NCBI GenBank assembly: GCA_910585445.1
Contig: CAJUEK010000002.1
Location: 58,274 to 122,273, forward strand
Origin: an uncultured Bacteroidales bacterium
GTDB lineage: Bacteria > Bacteroidota > Bacteroidia > Bacteroidales > UBA932
Reading direction: 5' to 3'
Length of the DNA: 64,000 nucleotides
Part shown: positions 28,285 to 34,684 of the stretch, piece after piece
How the letters are laid out: each line of letters opens with the position of its first letter
How positions within the stretch are numbered: the stretch's first letter is position 1
Translations under genes and position numbers: made by a program
The notes under the pieces: generated by a model
Told to the model about the DNA's origin: nothing
The model's database searches: none
What the model saw: only the letters and a program-made list of their open reading frames with translations

Positions 28285-28293
28285 GGGGGGGGG
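28285..28293. repeat. Poly-G tract (G9) upstream of the fimbrial promoter
   Basis: Nine consecutive G, ending 18 nt before the -33 TTTG of the fimbrial promoter. Homopolymers of this length are prone to slipped-strand change and could tune promoter activity. Confidence 0.85.
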
Positions 28294-28311
28294 TAAATTT
28301 CCAAGAAAAAT

Positions 28312-28343
28312 TTTGTTTTTTAATAATCATCATATTAATTTTG
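28312..28343 (+). promoter_or_regulatory. Promoter of the fimbrial operon
   Basis: TTTG at 28312-28315 and TAATTTTG at 28336-28343, separated by exactly 20 nt, a full match to the Bacteroides -33/-7 consensus. The first start codon lies about 110 bp downstream. Confidence 0.7.
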
Positions 28344-28452
28344 CGCCTCGTTTTAAAATACTTATAAAAGTCGGAAAATTATTTAATCGTTTCCTTGGGG
28401 ATTTACTGTCATCAGACAGGCTTTCCTTTGGTGGAGAAACGGGTGTATTGTT

Positions 28453-29055
28453 ATGAGAATGTGTGTAAGAAGAATCAAGACGGTCATTTTTTTAACTGCG
28501 CTTCTTTCCGGGGCGTGCTTCAGCATGCGCGCTCAAGAGGTCGCCATTAAAACAAATGTACTTTACGACATTGCTACAACCGTAAATGCAGGAGTTGAGT
28601 TTGGGCTTGCCCCGAAGTGGACGCTCGACATTTCGGGCAATTATAACGGATGGACTCTGTCGGGAGGACGCAAATGGAAGCATTGGCTTGTGCAGCCGGA
28701 GGCGCGCTGGTGGGTCTGTGACAAGTTTGCCGGACATTTTCTCGGGGTTCATGCACATGGTGGCCAGTGCAATGTCGGCAATCTGAAGAACAACATCAGG
28801 TTTTTGGGAACGGACTTTTCCAAATTGTCCGACAGGCGCTATCAGGGTTGGTTTGCAGGTGCAGGAGTGGCATATGGCTATTCCTGGATTCTGGGCAGGC
28901 ACTGGAATCTTGAGGCTGAAATCGGAGCGGGATGGATTTATACGCGTTATGACGTGTTCCCTTGTGCCGCCTGCGGTACCAGGCTGGCGAGCGGCCTTTC
29001 GCACAATTATTTCGGGCCTACAAAGGCTGCTGTCAATCTTGTATTCGTATTTTAA
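28453..29055 (+). CDS. DUF3575 outer-membrane protein, first gene of fimbrial operon
   Basis: 200 residues with a signal peptide (about 1-27, ending in MRAQ) and the DUF3575 opening VAIKTNVLYDIATTVNAGVEFGLAPKWTLDISGNYN. The remainder alternates hydrophobic and polar residues as in a small beta-barrel (GVAYGYSWILGRHWNLEAEIGAG) and ends in VNLVFVF, a barrel-type C-terminus. DUF3575 genes commonly precede DUF3868 and Mfa/FimA fimbrial genes in Bacteroidales, so an assembly role in the outer membrane is inferred. The stop codon lies within a divergent repeat copy. Confidence 0.85.
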   Translation: MRMCVRRIKTVIFLTALLSGACFSMRAQEVAIKTNVLYDIATTVNAGVEFGLAPKWTLDISGNYNGWTLSGGRKWKHWLVQPEARWWVCDKFAGHFLGVHAHGGQCNVGNLKNNIRFLGTDFSKLSDRRYQGWFAGAGVAYGYSWILGRHWNLEAEIGAGWIYTRYDVFPCAACGTRLASGLSHNYFGPTKAAVNLVFVF

Positions 29056-29085
29056 GCATCGCTTACAGTCACTCCAGCCTCGCCT
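29046..29085 (+). repeat. Divergent structured repeat copy E
   Basis: From the DUF3575 stop codon: TATTTTAAGC, ATC, GCTTACAGTCACTCC, then GCCTCGCC. The TAAGC/GCTTA arms match in position the TAAAC/GTTTA arms of copy D on the opposite strand, with compensating bases. The second hairpin of the family is not retained here. Confidence 0.5.
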
Positions 29086-29111
29086 TAATCATTTATTTTA
29101 GAATAATTCAC

Positions 29112-30521
29112 ATGAAAAAGATACTCGGCATCATCGCATTTGCGTTCCTCATCATGCATATGGCATCTGCCCAGGAAGTCCTGGGAGGGCGCATAATGAT
29201 ATCCGGCCTTGACGTGGCCCGCACAGAGGGGAACCTTTTTGTATCCATGGACATGGACTTGTCCTCCCTCGACCTTAAGACTGACCGTGAACTTATAGTC
29301 ACTCCTGTATTATACACCGGTACGGACAGCTTGAGTCTCAGTCCGGTCGTGATAGCAGGACGCAACCGCTATTTCCATCATCTGCGCAACGGGATTTCTC
29401 CTGAGGAAGCGGCATTGTACCGTGAAGGAAGCACATCCGTGGTTGAATATCGCGCAACGGTTCCCTATTCCGGGTGGATGGGGCGTGCTGACCTGAGGAT
29501 TGACGGACTGGTTTGCGGCTGCTGCGGTGCTCCTTTGGACGGAGAAAGTGATTTCCTTTCTGCACTTGATATGGAGCCGCGCGTGTTCATGCCTTCGTTC
29601 GTATATCTTTCCCCTGAGGGTGAGGCTGTGAAGATGCGTGTCGAGAAAGGTTCGGCATACATAGACTTCCCTGTGAACAGGACTGAGATATATGAGGACT
29701 ACCGCTCGAATGCCGATGAACTGCGTAAAATCCGTTCTACAATTGAACTTGTGCGTAATGACCCTGATACGCGGATAACCTCCGTTTCCATAAAGGGATA
29801 CGCTTCTCCGGAAGGACCTTATGACAATAATGTGCGTCTGGCAAAAGGACGTACCAGGACACTGAAAGAGTATGTCCGCCGCCAGTATGATTTTCCTGAT
29901 TCGCTCCTGCACACCTCATATGAGCCTGAGGACTGGGACGGCCTTGAGAAGTTTGTGCGCAGCAGTGGCCTTGCAGGCAGGGACGGCATCCTTGAAGTCA
30001 TTGCGGGCGGTCTGGCCCCGGATGCGAAGGAGTGGAAGATAAAGTCATCATGGCCGGAGGATTATGCTTTTCTGCTTAAGGAGGTTTATCCTGGCTTGCG
30101 CCATTCCGACTATGCCGTTGAGTATGAGGTGCGCACATATACGGATGTCGATGAAATCAGGCGTGTCCTCAGGACAAGGCCGCAGAAACTGAGCCTTCAG
30201 GAGATGTATCTTGCCGCCCAGCATATGGAGCCGGGAAGCGATGAGTATAACGAGACATTCGAGATAGCCGTGCGCATGTTTCCGGATGATCCTGCGGCTA
30301 ATCTGAATGCCGCCAATTCCGCCATGTCACGCGGAGACCTTAAGAATGCGGGCAAATATCTTACAAAGGCAGGAAACAGCCCTGAGGCCGTGTATGCGAA
30401 GGGAGTCTTAGCAGCTCTTTCCGGTGAATACGATTCTGCCGGGAAATTGTTTGGCGAGGCAGCCGGAATGGGAATTTCCCAGGCTGAAGAGGCCCTTGAG
30501 TCGCTTAGTGAACTTTATTGA
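29112..30521 (+). CDS. DUF3868 / OmpA-like fimbrial accessory protein
   Basis: 469 residues. Signal peptide 1-20 (ASAQ), then a DUF3868 N-terminal domain (about 24-140) with a Cys cluster VCGCCG. An OmpA-like peptidoglycan-binding domain at about 183-300 carries AYIDFPVNRTEIYEDYRSN and IKGYASPEGPYDNNVRLAKGR. The C-terminal 100 residues form TPR-like helices. Such proteins accompany DUF3575 and Mfa fimbrial subunits and may anchor or regulate assembly at the outer membrane. The start at 29112 is chosen because a signal peptide follows it; codons upstream overlap the DUF3575 gene. Confidence 0.85.
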   Translation: MKKILGIIAFAFLIMHMASAQEVLGGRIMISGLDVARTEGNLFVSMDMDLSSLDLKTDRELIVTPVLYTGTDSLSLSPVVIAGRNRYFHHLRNGISPEEAALYREGSTSVVEYRATVPYSGWMGRADLRIDGLVCGCCGAPLDGESDFLSALDMEPRVFMPSFVYLSPEGEAVKMRVEKGSAYIDFPVNRTEIYEDYRSNADELRKIRSTIELVRNDPDTRITSVSIKGYASPEGPYDNNVRLAKGRTRTLKEYVRRQYDFPDSLLHTSYEPEDWDGLEKFVRSSGLAGRDGILEVIAGGLAPDAKEWKIKSSWPEDYAFLLKEVYPGLRHSDYAVEYEVRTYTDVDEIRRVLRTRPQKLSLQEMYLAAQHMEPGSDEYNETFEIAVRMFPDDPAANLNAANSAMSRGDLKNAGKYLTKAGNSPEAVYAKGVLAALSGEYDSAGKLFGEAAGMGISQAEEALESLSELY

Positions 30522-30630
30522 ATGTAAATACGAAGCTTAAAATAAACGGCTAAACTGAGAGCATAGGCAAAACTTGTTTTGACTATGCCGAGGCGAGAGT
30601 GATTGTAAACGAAGTTTAAAATAAAAAGAA
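30520..30630 (-). repeat. Divergent structured repeat copy D between DUF3868 and mfa1-like genes
   Basis: On the minus strand a hairpin GCATAG/CTATGC plus CAAAAC/GTTTTG with loop AA is flanked by CTCGGCA and TGCTCTC, exactly the flanks of the second hairpin in arrays A-C. Outside it, similar sequences starting TGTAAA and ending TTAAAATAAA lie on the plus strand at about 30523 and 30604, 81 bp apart, the same period as the arrays. Confidence 0.65.
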
Positions 30631-30631
30631 A

Positions 30632-32590
30632 ATGAAAAATTGGAGTAAATTTTTGATTGGCGCCTGTGTCGTGGCGCTGTCCGCCTCATGCAGCGAAAAG
30701 GAGCTGAACAGCGGAAAGACAGGTCCGGATAATGTAAATCCGAAAGATGCAGTTTATATGAATGTTGCCGTACAGCTTCCTGTAGGCCCTGGTACACGCA
30801 GTGTTACCAATCCTGGGGGGGGCAGCAATAACGGCACAGAAGTAGGAAAGGATTATGAGAATCTCGTAAAATCCATTCTGCTCGTGCTTGCCGATGAACA
30901 CAACAAATTCATCGCTTACGGTGAGCACATGGAAAATATTAATGAAGTGACTAACGGCAAAGTCTCTACCGTCCACACAATAACAAAATCCACTCTGAAA
31001 GAATATTATGGAGATGACAATACTCTTACTGAGGCTGAGCGCGCAATAAATGTGTTTGTCTTCTGTAACCCTACAGCTGGACTGGGAGAATATATTGAAA
31101 CCGTGAGCAAGGGAACGGATGCTGAAAAGGCAGGCTGGTACAATGCGGTATGCAAGATAAACGAGCAGCCTGACGGCACTTCTGACAATGATGCGATATG
31201 GGGCGGACCTGCACATAAAAACGGATTCCTGATGTCTGTTGCGGATATCACAAAAATAGGTAAAAAACTGCCTGCAAAATTCAGCGAGTGGGACAGCTAT
31301 ACTTCAATAGACAAGGCATTCAATCTGTCGGGCATGAACAATGCTTATACCGACAAAGAGATAAATAACGGCGGTGCAATTCCTGTGGAGCGTGCCGTTG
31401 CACGTTTCGATTTCCGTGACGGCAGCCCGAAAGGCAACAACACTTATGACGTCGTGACAGATAAGGAAGGACAGCTTCTCGTGCAGATTGAGCTTCAGAA
31501 GATGGCTCTTGTAAATATGAGCAAGGAGTTCTATTATCTTCGCAGGGTATCGCCGACAGGCAATGATGATGACAATGTGCTCTGCGGCATTGAGACTTCA
31601 GAAAGTTATGTGATGGATACTGATGCTGCAGCAAAAAGGGATGATGCCATAATAGCAGGCAATGCGTATGCCGATCATTTCAATTTCTGCCTTGGGCATG
31701 TTGCAGGAGGCAAATGGACCATCGATGAGACTGCTCGCAACCAGTGGTTCACTTCAAAGACTTCTGATATCCTTGGCGGAGAAGAAGACAATGACGAAGG
31801 ATGGAAGCCTGCCGCTTCCGGATATCATATCTGGCGTTATGTAACTGAAAATACAGTTCCGTCAGCCACGATGCAGAAGAACGGAATATCTACCGGTATT
31901 GTCTTCAAAGGAAAGATGCTTGCTGCGGAAAGTGCTTCAGGCTCATTGGCGGAGGCAATCAAGAATGTCAAAGGGACTTCAGCGGATGCTATTCTGTACT
32001 CTTATTCCAACAATATCTATGTGACATGGAAAGAGGTCCGTGCCCTTGCCATTGAGGAGGGACAGGGCAGTGAACTTTATCAGGATGTATTCGGAAAGAA
32101 TATGACATCCGTTCCTGTTGCCGAAAAGCCGGCTGATGGTGAGACTGCTGCAGTTGAGGCTGTATATAGCGATGATGTGGACAGCCCTGACTATCTGTGG
32201 AATGTATGGTATAATGAGAATGGACACGACGCCGGACATGAGTCTTTGGCTAAGTTCAAGAAAGCTGCGACATCGGCTAAGTTCACTCTCTATGAGTCAA
32301 GCATCGATGACGAATACGGTGCAGGATACTATTGCTACTACTTCTATTGGAACCGCCATAATGACAACGGCAACAGCGGTGTCATGAGTCCTATGGAATT
32401 TGCTGTAGTCCGTAATAATGTGTACAAGCTTGCTGTAACAAACATCAACAGACTCGGCCATCCGCGCATTTCCGACAATAATCCTGACCCTGTTGATCCG
32501 GACGATCCGGATGAGAAGGGAGATGTATATCTTACTGTTTCCGTTGAGGTTCTCCCTTGGACAGTACGTGTAAACAATATCGAATTCTAA
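30632..32590 (+). CDS. Mfa1-type major fimbrial subunit (fimbrillin)
   Basis: 652 residues. A lipoprotein signal ends at Cys20 (ALSASC), as in Mfa1/FimA prepilins that are lipidated, exported and then trimmed. An Arg in PGTRSVTN (residue 56) is a possible processing site. The C-terminus VSVEVLPWTVRVNNIEF is the conserved Mfa1 ending (PF15495-like). Residues 62-64 (GGG) are encoded by an eight-G run at 30815-30822; loss or gain of one G brings an in-frame stop within ten codons. The stop is 10 bp before the Mfa2-like start. Confidence 0.88.
   Translation: MKNWSKFLIGACVVALSASCSEKELNSGKTGPDNVNPKDAVYMNVAVQLPVGPGTRSVTNPGGGSNNGTEVGKDYENLVKSILLVLADEHNKFIAYGEHMENINEVTNGKVSTVHTITKSTLKEYYGDDNTLTEAERAINVFVFCNPTAGLGEYIETVSKGTDAEKAGWYNAVCKINEQPDGTSDNDAIWGGPAHKNGFLMSVADITKIGKKLPAKFSEWDSYTSIDKAFNLSGMNNAYTDKEINNGGAIPVERAVARFDFRDGSPKGNNTYDVVTDKEGQLLVQIELQKMALVNMSKEFYYLRRVSPTGNDDDNVLCGIETSESYVMDTDAAAKRDDAIIAGNAYADHFNFCLGHVAGGKWTIDETARNQWFTSKTSDILGGEEDNDEGWKPAASGYHIWRYVTENTVPSATMQKNGISTGIVFKGKMLAAESASGSLAEAIKNVKGTSADAILYSYSNNIYVTWKEVRALAIEEGQGSELYQDVFGKNMTSVPVAEKPADGETAAVEAVYSDDVDSPDYLWNVWYNENGHDAGHESLAKFKKAATSAKFTLYESSIDDEYGAGYYCYYFYWNRHNDNGNSGVMSPMEFAVVRNNVYKLAVTNINRLGHPRISDNNPDPVDPDDPDEKGDVYLTVSVEVLPWTVRVNNIEF
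30815..30822 (+). repeat. Poly-G tract (G8) inside the major fimbrillin gene
   Basis: Eight G encode codons 62-64. With seven G the new frame reaches TAG after ten codons; with nine G it reaches TAA after six. The tract therefore could act as an on/off switch by slipped-strand mispairing. Confidence 0.9.
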
Positions 32591-32600
32591 CAATTTGGAA

Positions 32601-33617
32601 ATGCGAAGCGGAAAACGGCATATGATTTCAACATTTGCAGGTGCGGTCTTGTGTGCCGCATCTGCATGTGTTGCCTTTTCGTCCTGCGAACGCATCTATG
32701 ATGACCTTGCACCGTGTCCCCACGGAGTGTCGTTGCGGTTTGTCTATGACTACAATATGGAATATGCAAATGCATTTCCGTCAAATGTGGATTGCCTGAC
32801 GCTCTACATTTATGACAGCGAAGGCAAGTATGTGGATACAGAGACTGTGACCGGCACGCAGCTTCAGGACGAAAACTGGAGGATGACGCTGGACCTTGAA
32901 AAAGGTACTTATCATTTTGTGGCTTATGGCGGACTCGCCTGCAGTGAGAAAACTTTTGCAGTGCTGCAGGAGCCTGGGGCCGGGAGTATGGATACGGAAC
33001 TGAAGGTGGAGATTGACAAGAATCGTCTTTCTGCTTCAGAGGCCGGTGACAGGCGCCTGCATGATCTGTTCTGGGGTGAACTGTCTTTGGCTACGGCTGA
33101 CCTTTACAGTGAGGGCACTGTCAGGATGATGAAGAACACGAACAATATACGGATCGTGCTTCAGCAGCTTAACGGCGAGCCTGTCATGGTTGATGACTTT
33201 GAGTTTGCCATAACGGATGACAACACTCTTTTCGGATATGACAATGATTTGGTTTCCAATGGAATGGTGACTTATGCTCCGTGGGTGTCAGGAGAGGCTG
33301 TCGCCGGCGCTTCCGGAGATGGCAAGCCTGTCATTGCCGCATATTCTGAATTCTCGACTTCCCGTCTGATGAAAAAGAATTCTCCAAGGCTGACCATCAG
33401 GCTGAAGGAAGACGGCCGTGAGGTTGTGGATATTCCGCTGAATGACTATCTTCTTCTTCTCAAGAGCGAATTGTATGCGAAGATGCCCCCACAGGAGTTT
33501 CTTGACAGGGAAAGCGTATGGTCTATGGTGTTCTTCCTCGGAAGCGACATGAGCTGGATCAGGACGCACATCAAAATCAATGACTGGACTGTGAGAATCA
33601 ATAATGCGGAGATGTAA
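32601..33617 (+). CDS. FimB/Mfa2-family fimbrial anchor subunit
   Basis: 338 residues with a lipobox at Cys29 (AFSSC) and the FimB/Mfa2 pattern (PF08842): YDDLAPCPHGVSLRFVYDYNMEYANAF, then LYIYDSEGKYV, and a C-terminal WIRTHIKINDWTVRINNAEM. In Porphyromonas gingivalis Mfa2 anchors the fimbria and limits its length at the outer membrane. The ATG at 32601 is chosen; a TTG at 32595 and an inner ATG at 32622 are also possible. The next gene begins within 2 bp of the stop or overlaps it. Confidence 0.88.
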   Translation: MRSGKRHMISTFAGAVLCAASACVAFSSCERIYDDLAPCPHGVSLRFVYDYNMEYANAFPSNVDCLTLYIYDSEGKYVDTETVTGTQLQDENWRMTLDLEKGTYHFVAYGGLACSEKTFAVLQEPGAGSMDTELKVEIDKNRLSASEAGDRRLHDLFWGELSLATADLYSEGTVRMMKNTNNIRIVLQQLNGEPVMVDDFEFAITDDNTLFGYDNDLVSNGMVTYAPWVSGEAVAGASGDGKPVIAAYSEFSTSRLMKKNSPRLTIRLKEDGREVVDIPLNDYLLLLKSELYAKMPPQEFLDRESVWSMVFFLGSDMSWIRTHIKINDWTVRINNAEM

Positions 33618-33618
33618 A

Positions 33619-34659
33619 ATGGGACGGTTGGCTTCATCTGTCATATTGTGCATAGGCCTGCTGCAGGTATTTTGCGCCTGCGGAGCTGCCGTGGATTTGG
33701 ATATGTCCGGAGATGGTGATGCCGGCTTTGTCAATCTTGACATAAGTGTCGCCATGTCTGACGTGTCCGGTTCTCTTACAAAGGCGGCGGACTCCGATGC
33801 TGCGGATGACAATGAGAAAATGCAGAGTCTACGTATTGTGATCGTACGTCCGGACATGACTGTAGAGGCGAACAGACGCATCAATTTGAAAGCTGTCCTG
33901 AACCATGAGGAAGAGACTTTCAAGGTTGCGGCAAATGAACAGAAGACTATATATCTGTTTGTAAACGAGGATACGGAGTTTGTTTCTGAGACAGACAATA
34001 TAAAGCGCAAGGTTGTGGACTATGATTTTAGTAGAATCATTGTCGGGCAGCCGTTTCCTGGTGCAGAAATCGGGAACCTGACCGTCAGGCTGGATAGCCG
34101 CAGCGCGCAGGTGGCCGGGCCGCTTCCGATGAGCGGAAAGCATTTTGTGGATGTTCCCGGAAAAGACCATTCCTGCCGTCTCTTCGTGACCAGGGCTGCC
34201 GTGAAATTCACCTTCCATATAAAGAATGAAAGTTCCGAGGAAGTAGGACTTGGGGGAGTGACCCTGAGCAAGATGGCGCGTGAGGAATGGTATGTTCCGC
34301 GTGCATTGTATGATGAGGAGGGGAATGTCACCGAATATGAAGTCCCTGCTCTTGAAGGAGACAATGGCTATTATATTTTCAGGAATGATTTTGTCCCGTA
34401 TATACCTGTGGCAGTCGGCGGCAAGGTTGATTTGAGGCCGATTTACTTGCTGGAGGGCAAATATAAGGAGGATTATTCGATGTCGATTTTCATCGGCGGC
34501 ACGGAAAGGCATGCGGCGGTGTTCGGCAATCTTCCGGAACTTCCGCGCAATACGCATGTTGTGGTGAATGTCACGATAAAAAAAGATGCGCGTATCGTCT
34601 GGGAGGCCGATGTCGTTCCATATGAAGCGGTCGATCTCAATCCTGGATTCGGGAAATAA
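33619..34659 (+). CDS. Fimbrial accessory subunit (Mfa-like lipoprotein)
   Basis: 346 residues with a lipoprotein signal (LLQVFCAC, Cys21) followed by an acidic spacer and a fimbrillin-like body: VNLDISVAMSDVSGSLTKAAD, LRIVIVRPDMTV, and a C-terminus with NTHVVVNVTIKKDARIVWEADVVPYEA. The pattern of an N-terminal beta-sandwich followed by a second fold resembles minor subunits Mfa3/Mfa4 or FimC/D-type proteins, but I cannot name a family with certainty. The ATG at 33619 starts 2 bp after the previous stop; an ATG at 33604 would overlap the Mfa2-like gene. Confidence 0.7.
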   Translation: MGRLASSVILCIGLLQVFCACGAAVDLDMSGDGDAGFVNLDISVAMSDVSGSLTKAADSDAADDNEKMQSLRIVIVRPDMTVEANRRINLKAVLNHEEETFKVAANEQKTIYLFVNEDTEFVSETDNIKRKVVDYDFSRIIVGQPFPGAEIGNLTVRLDSRSAQVAGPLPMSGKHFVDVPGKDHSCRLFVTRAAVKFTFHIKNESSEEVGLGGVTLSKMAREEWYVPRALYDEEGNVTEYEVPALEGDNGYYIFRNDFVPYIPVAVGGKVDLRPIYLLEGKYKEDYSMSIFIGGTERHAAVFGNLPELPRNTHVVVNVTIKKDARIVWEADVVPYEAVDLNPGFGK

Positions 34660-34684
34660 TGAAGAGTAGAATTTTGTACGAGAA

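Larger units (their letters stand above)
27720..28452. other. 733-bp gene-free region holding repeat array B, a G9 tract and the fimbrial promoter
   Basis: Between the divergent lipoprotein and DUF3575 genes there is no credible coding frame. The left part holds four leftward-pointing structured repeat units (27871-28142). The right part is AT-rich and contains nine consecutive G (28285-28293), the TTTG-N20-TAATTTTG promoter (28312-28343), and a leader of about 100 nt before the DUF3575 gene. Confidence 0.8.
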
